Source of the DNA: Actinospineispora acaciae DSM 45401 | GTDB lineage: Bacteria > Actinomycetota > Actinomycetes > Mycobacteriales > Pseudonocardiaceae | DNA: 64,000 nt | Assembly (NCBI RefSeq): GCF_000620785.1 | Contig: NZ_JIAI01000004.1 | Location: 186,001 to 250,000 of the forward strand | Reading direction: 5' to 3' | In this document: positions 40,824-49,420 of the stretch, piece after piece | Position numbering within the stretch: position 1 is the stretch's first letter | How the letters are laid out: every line of letters starts with the position of its first letter | Notes under the pieces: model-generated | Databases searched by the model: none | Told to the model about the DNA's origin: nothing | Seen by the model: the letters and a program-made list of their open reading frames with translations, nothing else | Program-made: the position numbers and the translations under genes

Positions 40824-43800
40824 GACCGATCGCCTTCCCGTCGGGGTTGGATGTGCGGGCCGATCGCCGCGGTGCCGATCGCGGCGCCCACGCCCGCCCA
40901 GCCGATCGGGCCGAGCGGGGTGCAGCCGAAGAAGTGGCTCAGGCCAGGGGTCTGGACCACGGCGGCGAGCGCGGCGGCGGACCCGAGGCTGGTGGCGACC
41001 ACGAGCGGGCTGCGTTCCCGGCCGCGCAGGGTCTGGGTGAGCTGCGAGCCGACCAGCCCGCACAGCGCCATGGTGCTGGTTCGCCGCGCGCTGCCCGGGG
41101 TGAGCGTGCCGATCAGCCAGGCGGTGCCGGCGCCGACGCCGGTGAGCACGCCCCGGCGGCGGATCTGCTCGATCAGCGGGGCGCCGAGCAGGTCGGGGGT
41201 GGCCGGCGGGAGGTCGGTCGCGTCGCTGGGGGTGACCGCGACGGCCATCGCCGGGAACATGTCGGTCAGCAGGTTGACCAGCAGCAGTTGTCGGGTGGAC
41301 AGCGGCGAGCGGCCGCCGACCAGGGTGCCGAGCGCGCTGAACCCGACCTCGCCGGCGTTCCCGCCGACCAGGATGCCGACCGCGTCGGCCGCGCTGTGCC
41401 ACAGGGCGCGTCCCTCCGTCACCGCGTCGACCAGCACCGTGAGGTCCCCGTCGGTGACGACGACGTCGGCGGCGTTGCGGGCGGCCGCCGAGCCGCGCGA
41501 GGCGATGCCGACGCCGACGTCGGCGGCCCGGATCGCGGCGGCGTCGTTGGCCCCGTCACCGACCATGCCGACGACCCGTCCCGCCGCCTGCAACGCCTCG
41601 ATGACCTGCAGCTTCTGCTCCGGCGCCACCCGTGCGACGACGCCGGCGTCGCGCACGGCCTCGGCCCGGCCGGCGCCGTCGAGCGCGGCCAGCTCGTCGC
41701 CGGTGACCGCCGTGGTGTCCGGCGGCCAGCCGAGGTTCTTCGCGATCGCCAGCGCGGTGGCGGGATGGTCGCCGGTGAGCATCACCGGGTTCACCCCGGC
41801 CGCGCGCAGGCCGGTCACCAGGGCCTCGGACGTCTCGCGCGCGGTGTCGGCGATGCCCAGCAGGCCGAGCGGCTCCAGCTCGCCCGTCGAGGCGTCGTCG
41901 TCCAGGTCGGGGGTCTCGTCGTCGGCCAGCACCCGCCGGGCCACCGCCAGCACGCGCAGGCCCTTGTCGGCCAGCTCCTCGGCCAGCTCCTCGGCCAGCT
42001 CGTCGGCCAGCTCGTCGGCACGGCCGCCGCGCTCCAGGACGACCTCCGGGGCGCCCTTGACGATCAACTGCCGGACGCCCTGCTCGTCGGTGCCGACCGT
42101 GGCGGAGTACCCCCTGGCCGCCTCGAACGGCAGCCCGTCGAGCTGGCGCCAGCCGGGGTCCGGCGGCGCGGCGGCCAGCACCGCCTCGTCGGTGGCGTGC
42201 TTGTCCGCGGCGTCGCCGTCCGGGCAGGCCCGCGCGGCGGCGGTGAGCACGGGGTGTGCCTCGGGATCCTCGGCGCGGTGGGTGGATCTGTCCGCCGAGG
42301 CGACCTCGACGACGTGCAGCCGGTTCTCGGTGAGCGTGCCGGTCTTGTCGAAGCAGACGGTGTTCACCCGGCCGAGCGCTTCGAGCGCCCTCGGCGCCCG
42401 CACCAGCACGCCACGCCGCCCCAGCCGCCGGGCCGCCGCGAGCTGCGCGACGGTGGCGACCATCGGAAGCCCCTCCGGGACGGCGGCCACCGAGACGGCG
42501 ACCCCGCCCCGCACCGCCTCGCGCACGGGTTGTCCGCGCAGCAGCGACAGCCCGGTGACCGCCGCGCCACCGGCCAGGGTGAGCGGCAGCGCCCACCGGG
42601 TCAGCTCGCCCAGCCTCGCCTGCAGGCCCGGCGGGGTCGGGTTCCGGGACGCCAACGCCACCGCCCGACCGGCCTCGGTCTGCGCGCCGATGCCGACCAC
42701 CAGCGCGGTCGCCCGGCCGGTGACGACCGTGGTGCCCTCGTAGACCATGCACCGCCGCTCGGGCAGCGAGGCGCCCGGCGTGGCCGCCACCTGCTTGAGG
42801 ACGGGCAGCGACTCGCCGGTCAGCGCGGACTCGTCCACCTCGAGGTCGGTCAGCTCCAGCAGCCGGGCGTCCGCCGGGACCACGTCGCCGACCTCGAGCG
42901 CGATCACGTCACCGACCGCCAGCCGGTCGATGTTGACCAGCCTGGTCGTCCGCCCGACGACGCGGCGGGCCTGCCGGCGCTGGCCGCGCGCCAGGCCGGA
43001 CAGCGCCTCCTCGGCCCGCAGCCGCTGCACGCCGCCGGTGACCGCGTTCAGCCCGATGGCCCCGGCCACCAGCAGCGCATCGACCGGCGAGCCGAGCAGC
43101 GCGGACGCGGCCGCGCCCACCGCCAGCACCGGCGTCAGCGGATCGGCCAGCTCGGACGCGGTGGTGCCGGCCAGGCGCAGCGACCAGCGCGCCGGGGTCA
43201 TCGCGGGGTGCTCCAGCCCCGCCCCGGCGGTTCGGCGCGCCCGCCGCACCAGGGTCGTCAGCGTGCTGTCGGCGGGGGCCTGCGACCGGGCGAGGCGGTG
43301 TCGGGCCTGGTCGGGGGCCAGGGCGTGCCACTCGACCCGGTGGTGCGGGGTGGGCGGGCCGGCGGTGGCCACCGTCAGCGCGGCGGCCCAGCCCGATGCC
43401 AGTGCCCCGGCCGAGGCCACGTCCACCGGGCTGACCGGCAGCCTCGGGCCGGCCACCAGCGCGAGCCCGGACAACGCGGTGCCCGCCTCGGCCAGGATCC
43501 GGCCCCGCCGTCCGGCCCGCCGCGCCGCCGGAACGGCCGCCAGCAGCCGCCACACCCCGTCCAGGCCGTCGGTGCTCGCGTCCGCGCTCCAGACCACCGC
43601 GCTGCCCGGGTCGGTCACCGAGACGGCCAGGTCGCCGCGCAACAGGCCGGCGAGCAGCTCGCTGTGCTCGTACCGGCAGGACAGCCGGGCCACCGTCAGC
43701 ACCGTCCGGCCCTGGTCCTGCAGCCGGCGCACCAGCCCGGCCAGCGGCTGGTCGCGCCCGGCCACCTCGTCGGCCAGCGCCGCGAACTCCCCCAGCCCCG

Positions 43801-44962
43801 GGTCGTCCACCACGACCACCCGCAGCCCGGCGCGGCGGGCCGCGTCCAGCACCGCGTCGGCCAGCGGGTCGAGCGCGCCGTCGGTGTGCCCGCGCCCGCA
43901 CAGCGCGCTCGGGTGCAGCACGACGGTGTCCACCCGTTCGAGCAGCCGCAGCCGCTCCGCGTCGCGCACCCGCACCCCCGCCCTGGCCAGCACCACGCCG
44001 ACGCCGGCCGCGAACGCCGCCGGGCCGTAGCGGGCCGCCCTGGGCGTCCCCGCCCGCACCGCCTCCGCCGCCCCGTCGAGATCGCCTCGGACCAGGGCCA
44101 CCGCCGAGGCGAGCAGGCTCGCGGTGGTGGCGGCGACGGCGTACCTGTCGCTCGGGCGCTCCGGATCCGGGCGTTGGACCGGCCGGTCGCCCGCCCCTGC
44201 CGCCCGTTCGGGCGTGGACAGCTGGTCCTGCGCGACGTCCCGGGCGGCCGTTCGTGCCACCGCCTCCACCAGCTGGCTGGCCCGCAGCGCCGAGTCGAGC
44301 ACCAGCGGGGTGGGCGAACAACCCAGGCCGTGCGCCACCGCGTTCACCGCGGCCACCGTGAGGTCGGCGGCCGAGCCACCCAGCCGGTCCCGCAGCGCCG
44401 AACGGATCCGGGGGTCCTCGCGTACCAGCGTGGCCAGCGCGGTCGCCATCCCCGGCGAGTGCCGCACCCGCAGCGCCCGCCCGGCCACCGCGGCGGCGGC
44501 ACCGACGGCGTCCAGCGCGAGCGCGGTCGCGGCCAGCCGCACGTCGTCGACCTCGCCGGACGGCGCCAGCTCCGTGGTGTCCGGCTCGCCACCGTGGGCC
44601 AGCCCGTGCCGCTCGGCCAGCTCGCCGATCCGTCCCGAGACGTGCTCGACCACCGCGTCCTGCGTCAACTGGACGACCAGCCGCTCCGGCCCGCCGTCCC
44701 AGTACGCGAACAGCACGTCCGGGTGCTCGGCCAGGGCCAGCGCGACCGCGCGCGCCGCACTCATCACCGCCCGCCGCCCACCCCGGCGCCCACGCAGCCG
44801 CACGTGCAACCGACCGCCCGCCCGCCAGTGCTCGCCGCCGACGGTGACCGCATTGCGCGCCACCCGCCCCGTCCGAGCCGCCGCCCGCACCAACGCCGAC
44901 GACGTGCCGACCGCGAGCCCCACCCCGGCGACCGGCAACCGAACCAACGAACCCAGCCCCAT
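40820..44962 (-). CDS. Very large P2-type cation-transporting ATPase (CtpI-like)
   Basis: About 1380 residues, unusually long because of some 600 residues before the catalytic core, as in mycobacterial CtpI-type pumps. The core has VDESALTGESLPV (actuator), AAVPEGLPMVATVAQL (PEGL of P2-type Ca2+/Na+/Mg2+ pumps), the phosphorylation site CFDKTGTLTENR, MLTGDHPATALAIA and the hinge MVGDGANDAAAIRAADVGVGIA. It lacks the CPC motif of copper pumps. A tandem repeat encodes an ELAD/ELAE run. The ATG at 44962 or a GTG at 45010 may be the start. The transported ion is unknown. Confidence 0.9.
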   Translation of the reverse strand: MGLGSLVRLPVAGVGLAVGTSSALVRAAARTGRVARNAVTVGGEHWRAGGRLHVRLRGRRGGRRAVMSAARAVALALAEHPDVLFAYWDGGPERLVVQLTQDAVVEHVSGRIGELAERHGLAHGGEPDTTELAPSGEVDDVRLAATALALDAVGAAAAVAGRALRVRHSPGMATALATLVREDPRIRSALRDRLGGSAADLTVAAVNAVAHGLGCSPTPLVLDSALRASQLVEAVARTAARDVAQDQLSTPERAAGAGDRPVQRPDPERPSDRYAVAATTASLLASAVALVRGDLDGAAEAVRAGTPRAARYGPAAFAAGVGVVLARAGVRVRDAERLRLLERVDTVVLHPSALCGRGHTDGALDPLADAVLDAARRAGLRVVVVDDPGLGEFAALADEVAGRDQPLAGLVRRLQDQGRTVLTVARLSCRYEHSELLAGLLRGDLAVSVTDPGSAVVWSADASTDGLDGVWRLLAAVPAARRAGRRGRILAEAGTALSGLALVAGPRLPVSPVDVASAGALASGWAAALTVATAGPPTPHHRVEWHALAPDQARHRLARSQAPADSTLTTLVRRARRTAGAGLEHPAMTPARWSLRLAGTTASELADPLTPVLAVGAAASALLGSPVDALLVAGAIGLNAVTGGVQRLRAEEALSGLARGQRRQARRVVGRTTRLVNIDRLAVGDVIALEVGDVVPADARLLELTDLEVDESALTGESLPVLKQVAATPGASLPERRCMVYEGTTVVTGRATALVVGIGAQTEAGRAVALASRNPTPPGLQARLGELTRWALPLTLAGGAAVTGLSLLRGQPVREAVRGGVAVSVAAVPEGLPMVATVAQLAAARRLGRRGVLVRAPRALEALGRVNTVCFDKTGTLTENRLHVVEVASADRSTHRAEDPEAHPVLTAAARACPDGDAADKHATDEAVLAAAPPDPGWRQLDGLPFEAARGYSATVGTDEQGVRQLIVKGAPEVVLERGGRADELADELAEELAEELADKGLRVLAVARRVLADDETPDLDDDASTGELEPLGLLGIADTARETSEALVTGLRAAGVNPVMLTGDHPATALAIAKNLGWPPDTTAVTGDELAALDGAGRAEAVRDAGVVARVAPEQKLQVIEALQAAGRVVGMVGDGANDAAAIRAADVGVGIASRGSAAARNAADVVVTDGDLTVLVDAVTEGRALWHSAADAVGILVGGNAGEVGFSALGTLVGGRSPLSTRQLLLVNLLTDMFPAMAVAVTPSDATDLPPATPDLLGAPLIEQIRRRGVLTGVGAGTAWLIGTLTPGSARRTSTMALCGLVGSQLTQTLRGRERSPLVVATSLGSAAALAAVVQTPGLSHFFGCTPLGPIGWAGVGAAIGTAAIGPHIQPRREGDRS
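41967..42014 (-). repeat. Four 12-bp tandem repeats in the ATPase gene
   Basis: Four in-frame units of TCGGCCAGCTCC or TCGGCCAGCTCG (plus strand) encode the run DELADELAEELAEELADK in the cytoplasmic nucleotide-binding region. It is a likely site of length variation. Confidence 0.9.
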
Positions 44963-45103
44963 CACGCCACGTCGGTACCCCTGCACGCCGACCAAAAACC
45001 CGCGCCCCACCGCTCAGCCGGCTGTGTTGTCGACAGGCCGCGTGGAAGGCTGGGCATGATCGTGCTCGTTCGGCGCTGTATGAAGTCCCGCGCGGTGGAC
45101 ACC

Positions 45104-45129
45104 GATGCTGATCGTCGTGGTTCAGCATC
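45104..45129. repeat. Inverted repeat (8-bp arms, 10-base loop) upstream of the hydrolase gene
   Basis: GATGCTGA and TCAGCATC separated by ten bases form a perfect hairpin arm pair in the roughly 200-bp gap between the ATPase and hydrolase starts. It could be an operator for the hydrolase operon. There is no T-run, so a terminator is unlikely. Confidence 0.4.
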
Positions 45130-45208
45130 TTGGCGTGGCCGATTGGTGTTCCGGCGATCGACCCTGTCCTGGCAGCATGGCGCGGTGGCTGAACCTGGTG
45201 GAGCAGCG

Positions 45209-46045
45209 GTGACAGCGGGCGGCGGCGAACCGGTGCGTTTGGCGTCGGTGGATGGGCTGATGCTCGATTCGCGGCTCCACCGGCCGCGCGCTGGCTCTGC
45301 GGGCGACAGGTTCGGGTCAGTCGTGCTGGTCCACGGGATCGACACCGACATGGACGAGGGTGGCATGTATCGACGGCTGGCCGAGCGGCTGGCCACGGTC
45401 GGTTTCGGGGTGTTGCGGTTCTCGTTCCGTGGTCATGGTGCGAGCGATGGCACGCAGCGAGGTATGACCATTGCTGGGGAGATGCTGGATCTCGATGCTG
45501 CCGTGAGTCGGGCACGTGCTGAGTTCAGCGGGCCGTTGACGGTGCTGGCGTCGAGCTTTGGGGCTGTGTCGGCGTTGGAGTCGTTGCGGTATCTGCGCCC
45601 GGATCGGCTGGTGTTGTGGAACCCCATCCTCGATGTGCGACGTACCTTCATCGAGCCTGAGTTGCCGTGGGGCCGGGAGAACTTCGGCCCGGAGCGGTGG
45701 GAGGCAGCGATGCGTGATGGCGCGTTGATGATCGACGATAGCTTCGAGCTCGGCCGGACGGCGCTCACCGAGATGTCGCGATACCACCCGTCCGGGGCAT
45801 TCGCCGCCAGCACGATGCCCGCGTTGGTTGTGCATGGCGAGCTGGACACTTATGTCTCCTACGAGATCGCGCGCGATGCGGCTCGTGCCAGGGCATCGGA
45901 TGCGCCGACGGAGTTTCACACCGTGGCGGGTTCGGATCACGGCTTCGACAGCCGCGAACGCGAGGACGAGGCGATCACGGTGACCGTGGAGTGGCTGAGC
46001 CGACACGATGACGATGTGTCGCTGTCCCCGGCGCAGGCCGGCTGA
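45209..46045 (+). CDS. Alpha/beta hydrolase (serine aminopeptidase S33-like)
   Basis: A 278-residue alpha/beta hydrolase. Landmarks are VVLVHGIDTDMDEGGMYRRL (oxyanion loop), FSFRGHGASDG, the nucleophile elbow VLASSFGAVSALES (Ser after Ala-Ser where Gly is more common), LVVHGELDTYV with the acid, and GSDHGF with the His. The GTG at 45209 follows a GGTGGAG site; an upstream GTG at 45185 is possible. The acyltransferase gene starts 2 bp after its stop. It is the first gene of a visibly lower-GC block (AT at third positions) between the ATPase and Ku genes. The substrate is unknown, probably an acyl ester. Confidence 0.82.
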   Translation: MTAGGGEPVRLASVDGLMLDSRLHRPRAGSAGDRFGSVVLVHGIDTDMDEGGMYRRLAERLATVGFGVLRFSFRGHGASDGTQRGMTIAGEMLDLDAAVSRARAEFSGPLTVLASSFGAVSALESLRYLRPDRLVLWNPILDVRRTFIEPELPWGRENFGPERWEAAMRDGALMIDDSFELGRTALTEMSRYHPSGAFAASTMPALVVHGELDTYVSYEIARDAARARASDAPTEFHTVAGSDHGFDSREREDEAITVTVEWLSRHDDDVSLSPAQAG

Positions 46046-46047
46046 CG

Positions 46048-46722
46048 GTGGTCGACCTCGACGCGCTACGCGGCGAAGTCCGGCGCGCAACAGGTGTTGT
46101 CGTAGGTGAGGGCGCCGTGTTCGGCTGCCCGAAGGAGGCCCGGGTTCAAGCGGCCATGGCGAGCGGCACCGGTGAAGTCGGGCGGTGTGTCGACATCGGT
46201 GCTGGCTGTCTGATCTTCAACCATGTCGTCCTCTACGAGGGGGTTCAGCTCGGCGAGGGTTGCGTTGTCGAGGATCGGGTCAGGGTGGGCTATGACTCGG
46301 TGATCGGAGCGCGATCCCGGTTGCTGTATGGCGCGTACATCTGTGACCGCGTGCAGATCGGTTCGGGGTGCCGCGTGGCCGGGTTCGTGTGTGACGGCAC
46401 CTGGATCGGCGCGCGCTGCTCGGTGATGGGTCAGCTCGTGCACGAGTACACCCGACCGCATCAAGGCTGGTGGGCAGTTGACGAAGAGCCGCCCCGGATC
46501 GAGGACGACAGCATTGTTGCTTTCGGTGCCCACGTGGTGGGCGGGGTGACGGTCGGGCCACGCAGCTACGTCGCCGCCGGCGCGATCGTTACTCGGGATG
46601 TACCGCCCGAGCACGTTGCCACTGGCGCCAACGAGTTCACGCCGGCTGACCAGTGGACCGGGACACGGTTGCGGGACTGGATCGAGCATTGGCAGAAGCC
46701 GGGCAGATCAGGCGCTCGGTAG
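46048..46722 (+). CDS. Left-handed beta-helix acyl/acetyltransferase
   Basis: A 224-residue hexapeptide-repeat acyltransferase. The imperfect hexad ladder runs from VVVGEGAVFG, then VDIGAGCLIFNHVVLYEGVQ, LGEGCVVEDRVRVGYDSVIG, through to ITVGPRSYVAAGAIVTRDVP. A candidate catalytic His is in HEYTRPHQG, and a cap helix pair ends with LRDWIEHWQK. The GTG start at 46048 is 2 bp after the hydrolase stop, so both are co-translated. The 3' end overlaps the convergent GT25 gene by 15 bp. Likely substrates are sugar or nucleotide-sugar amines or hydroxyls. It differs from its neighbours in codon use. Confidence 0.85.
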   Translation: MVDLDALRGEVRRATGVVVGEGAVFGCPKEARVQAAMASGTGEVGRCVDIGAGCLIFNHVVLYEGVQLGEGCVVEDRVRVGYDSVIGARSRLLYGAYICDRVQIGSGCRVAGFVCDGTWIGARCSVMGQLVHEYTRPHQGWWAVDEEPPRIEDDSIVAFGAHVVGGVTVGPRSYVAAGAIVTRDVPPEHVATGANEFTPADQWTGTRLRDWIEHWQKPGRSGAR

Positions 46723-47475
46723 GTAGTCGCCGGCCGGCTCGGTGACGAACGGTGAGTCCTCGGTGTCGCTTCCTGCGTCGTTCTTGTCCCGTTGGGTCAC
46801 CAATGCTGGCTCGAACGCCAGGGCGCGCATACACGGCGGGAACCGTCGTTGCAGGTCAAGACGGGGGTGTGGGTGGTAGAGCGCGGGCAGGAACTCGTCG
46901 ACCGGCACGACGGCGGATTCCAAGCGTGCCGACAGGACGGCATCAAGGCCAGCGCGTGTGAGTAGGTAGGCGAACGTGCAGTGGCTGTAGCCCGGCGTCA
47001 CCATGCCGTCGATGGGTCGACCGTCGGGTAGGTAGGCCGGCTGGTCGGGGTACAGCGGGAAGCGGCCGAGGTAGAGCAGCTCGAACGGTGCGGGGGCACC
47101 GAGCTGCTTCAACCGCGTCAGGAGGGTGTCGAGCAGCGAGACAGGGGTAACGGCGTCGTCTTCGAGCACCAGCGTGTAGTCGGCGCCGAGTTCGGCGGCG
47201 TGGCGCCAGCAGGCCAGGTGAGCCAACGAGCATCCGATCTCGCCGTACTTCAGTGGCCGGCTCCACCATGGGTTGTCCGACTCGATCTCCCACGGGAAGA
47301 GCCGGTATCCGCCTCGGTCGAGTTGGTCCAGGCTCAAGGAGCGGCCGTCGAACGGCCCGTCCCAGTCCGAGGTGTAGACCGGCGACAGCCCGGCGGGCAG
47401 TTGGGCGGCGATGTGCGCGCGCCGGTCCGGCCGCCTGCGCAGGTTCACTACGTAGCAGCTCAGGCCGCCGGTCAC
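46708..47475 (-). CDS. Glycosyltransferase family 25 (LPS-type) protein
   Basis: A 255-residue GT25 enzyme. It opens with YVVNLRRRPDRRAHIAAQLP, and has the core KYGEIGCSLAHLACWRHAAE followed by LVLEDDAVTP, the metal-binding Asp-rich motif. Later come LLYLGRFPLYPDQP and THSHCTFAYLL-like GYSHCTFAYLLTRAGL. GT25 proteins transfer galactose or similar sugars in lipooligosaccharide biosynthesis of Gram-negative bacteria and are uncommon in actinomycetes. It overlaps the start-side HTH gene by 4 bp and converges on the acyltransferase gene. Confidence 0.85.
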   Translation of the reverse strand: MTGGLSCYVVNLRRRPDRRAHIAAQLPAGLSPVYTSDWDGPFDGRSLSLDQLDRGGYRLFPWEIESDNPWWSRPLKYGEIGCSLAHLACWRHAAELGADYTLVLEDDAVTPVSLLDTLLTRLKQLGAPAPFELLYLGRFPLYPDQPAYLPDGRPIDGMVTPGYSHCTFAYLLTRAGLDAVLSARLESAVVPVDEFLPALYHPHPRLDLQRRFPPCMRALAFEPALVTQRDKNDAGSDTEDSPFVTEPAGDYLPSA

Positions 47476-48644
47476 GACAGGTACCGACGGGAGTTGTCGG
47501 CAATCACCTCGAACGGCTCGTCCGGGCGCGCTCTACCCATGGCCAGGAGCGGACCGGAGCCGGCAAAGCCGGCGACGTCGGTCATCCCGCCAACGCGACG
47601 AGCCTCGGTGACCACCACGGCGTCGCCGTCTCCGATGTGGTCGGACACCCATGCCGCGTTGCTCGCCCCGACTTGCCCCCCAAGGAACGCCTTCGCCGCG
47701 CCCAGCACTCCGAGCGTGAGGCATCCCCCGAGCAGTACGGCCGTGGTGCCGGACGCCAGGCGCAATCTGGTGAACACCGCGACGTCATGCACCAGTTCGG
47801 CGCGCGGTGTCCAGACCGGGCCGAGCCGCAGGTTGCCGAGCTGCGGGACGATCAACGGATCGTCCTCCCCGAGCGGGTGTGGCTCGAAGTAGTAGGGCAA
47901 CTGCGGGAGGAACTCGCGGTACTTCGCGTTCCACGGCGGCCCGCCGATCACGATCATGGTCGCGGCGTCCGTGTCGTCGTGGTGCTCGGCTGGTGCGAAG
48001 TCTCGGACCGCCGCTGTCGGGGCGAGTTGCGCGAGCCTGGTCCGGACGTAGATCAACGTGTCGAGATCGGCGAACTTCGCGTAGCGCAGATAGTTTCGGT
48101 CTCCGGGCTGCGCGTACTCCGGGGCTTCCTCTGGCGGAATCTCCGAGCACACGACGTCGACGCGAGAACCTGGGCCGATGCTCCAGAACCGCCGCAGCAC
48201 GTGATCGGTGTCGCGGGCACCATCGGCGGCGACCGGAGTAGCCCGGTTGGTCGGCTCGGATGCCATGACGCCGGAAGCGATGATCACTGCCAGCGCGTCC
48301 AGCACCCGGTCTGCTCGACGCCGGACGGTCTTGGCCGTACAGCCCAAGGCCGCCGCGAGTGCCTCCTGGCGTTCGGTCAACGTCGGGTAGGAGTGTTTCG
48401 CGCCGAGGTTGAACTCGGTCCGGGCGATCAGTTGATCCGAGTCACTGAGCCGACCGATCGCGCCCACCAAGCGCTCGACCACAGCCAACGCGACATTGGC
48501 CGGCGAGTCACCCTCGGCGGCCGGGCCGATCAGGCAGCGACGCAGCGCCGGGCTCGAACCAAGTACGACTTGCGGCTGTGCGAGGCCCTGGCCCTGGCGT
48601 AGGCGTTGAAGCTCGGGCTTCATCGAGGCGAGATCAACACCCAT
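47472..48644 (-). CDS. HTH protein with an unrecognised C-terminal effector domain
   Basis: A 390-residue protein. About residues 86-118 look like a helix-turn-helix (YPTLTERQEALAAALGCTAK, then TVRRRADRVLDAL). The C-terminal 250 residues have YLRYAKFADLDTLIYVRTRL, the MIVIGGPPWNAKYREFLPQL loop and LGGCLTLGVLGAAKAFLGGQ. I recall this pattern from other actinobacterial regulators but no function for it; it may be a nucleotide or sugar-ligand sensor. The ATG at 48644 lies just after a TAAACT -10-like element, suggesting a leaderless transcript. It overlaps the GT25 gene by 4 bp and so is co-expressed with it. Confidence 0.65.
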   Translation of the reverse strand: MGVDLASMKPELQRLRQGQGLAQPQVVLGSSPALRRCLIGPAAEGDSPANVALAVVERLVGAIGRLSDSDQLIARTEFNLGAKHSYPTLTERQEALAAALGCTAKTVRRRADRVLDALAVIIASGVMASEPTNRATPVAADGARDTDHVLRRFWSIGPGSRVDVVCSEIPPEEAPEYAQPGDRNYLRYAKFADLDTLIYVRTRLAQLAPTAAVRDFAPAEHHDDTDAATMIVIGGPPWNAKYREFLPQLPYYFEPHPLGEDDPLIVPQLGNLRLGPVWTPRAELVHDVAVFTRLRLASGTTAVLLGGCLTLGVLGAAKAFLGGQVGASNAAWVSDHIGDGDAVVVTEARRVGGMTDVAGFAGSGPLLAMGRARPDEPFEVIADNSRRYLS

Positions 48645-48645
48645 G

Positions 48646-48664
48646 ATGTCCAGTTTATGTCCAG
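48646..48664 (-). promoter_or_regulatory. Direct repeat and likely leaderless promoter of the HTH gene
   Basis: Reading the minus strand, CTGGACAT, three As, CTGGACAT places two copies 11 bp apart with the TAAACT -10-like hexamer between, just upstream of the ATG at 48644. The layout suits autoregulation by the HTH protein. Confidence 0.4.
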
Positions 48665-48790
48665 AGCCTAGACGCGCGTGGGCAGCCCTTCGTACTGCGT
48701 TTGGCCTGGTAGGAACTGCCGGCGCTCACGACGATTGATCATTGTGTGCCACAGGTCACGAAGCTCCGTTCGTAGCAGGGCGGCCGAGCG

Positions 48791-49036
48791 GTGAGCCGCT
48801 ACCACTTGCACGCGCGCCTGCACGAGGGGCCGCTGGGCGCTCCGGTGCGCAACGAGCTGCAAACCCACGAGAACGACGACCTCTCAGAGGTCGAGCACCT
48901 GGCCAAGGTGCTGGCCGATGCCGGGTTCACCGTCTGGATCTACGACCACGGCAACACGGCTGTGCTTCCGGGTAGCAGCGACTACCGAACCGTCCTCAAG
49001 TACACCCCCGACGGCAAGGTGGTCGACTACCGATGA
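48791..49036 (+). CDS. Small hypothetical protein
   Basis: An 81-residue protein of unknown family: YHLHARLHEGPLGAPVRNEL, then HENDDLSEVEHLAKVLADAGFTVWIYDHGNT and a C-terminal SDYRTVLKYTPDGKVVDYR. A compact alpha/beta fold is likely, and no signal peptide or membrane helix is seen. The GTG at 48791 is proposed; the next gene overlaps its stop by ATGA. It is divergent from the HTH gene. Codon use is closer to the lower-GC island than to Ku. Confidence 0.6.
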   Translation: MSRYHLHARLHEGPLGAPVRNELQTHENDDLSEVEHLAKVLADAGFTVWIYDHGNTAVLPGSSDYRTVLKYTPDGKVVDYR

Positions 49037-49344
49037 GCGTGCTCCCGCTTAGCCGGCGACTCACCGCGATGGTGCGCCCGTGGACGGTGCAGGTCAGGTT
49101 GGAAGGCGAGCGCGCGCCGGTAGAGGAGTCGGCCCCACGATGTTTCGCCAGTCAGGCGAAGGCCGTCGCATGGGCCGTCGCCGAGCTGGAGCGCCTACAG
49201 GACTCCGAGGGACACCGGCTCGGCGGTGAGGACTGCCTTGCGTACGCCGCGCATGTGCAGGGACCAGGCCAACTGCGCCGGACCGCTTTCGTGTTCAGCG
49301 CTTGGGAGCCGATCGAGTGGGACTGGCCATCCGGCCGCTCATGA
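49033..49344 (+). CDS. Small hypothetical protein
   Basis: A 103-residue protein of unknown family, overlapping the upstream small gene by ATGA. Visible features are RPWTVQVRLEGERAPVEESA, a helix FASQAKAVAWAVAELERLQD, and a C-terminal RRTAFVFSAWEPIEWDWPSG with several Trp residues. With its partner it forms a two-gene unit at the right end of the lower-GC block. No function is proposed. Confidence 0.6.
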   Translation: MSVLPLSRRLTAMVRPWTVQVRLEGERAPVEESAPRCFASQAKAVAWAVAELERLQDSEGHRLGGEDCLAYAAHVQGPGQLRRTAFVFSAWEPIEWDWPSGRS

Positions 49345-49420
49345 TCTCCGGTCGGCGGCCGGTGTCGCTCTGGCCCTGCCGCCGACCGGCCCCACGGTCG
49401 AGCACCGCCCAGAAGGCGGC

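Noticed and set aside
40847..45184. Very long plus-strand open frame opposite the P-type ATPase
   Set aside because: The minus strand has all P-type ATPase motifs; the plus frame is Arg/Gly/Gln-rich noise that only by chance runs on into the real hydrolase gene.
45011..45208. tRNA or attachment site at the left edge of the lower-GC island
   Set aside because: No cloverleaf-like or T-loop sequence and no integrase were seen; only the hairpin at 45104-45129 stands out.
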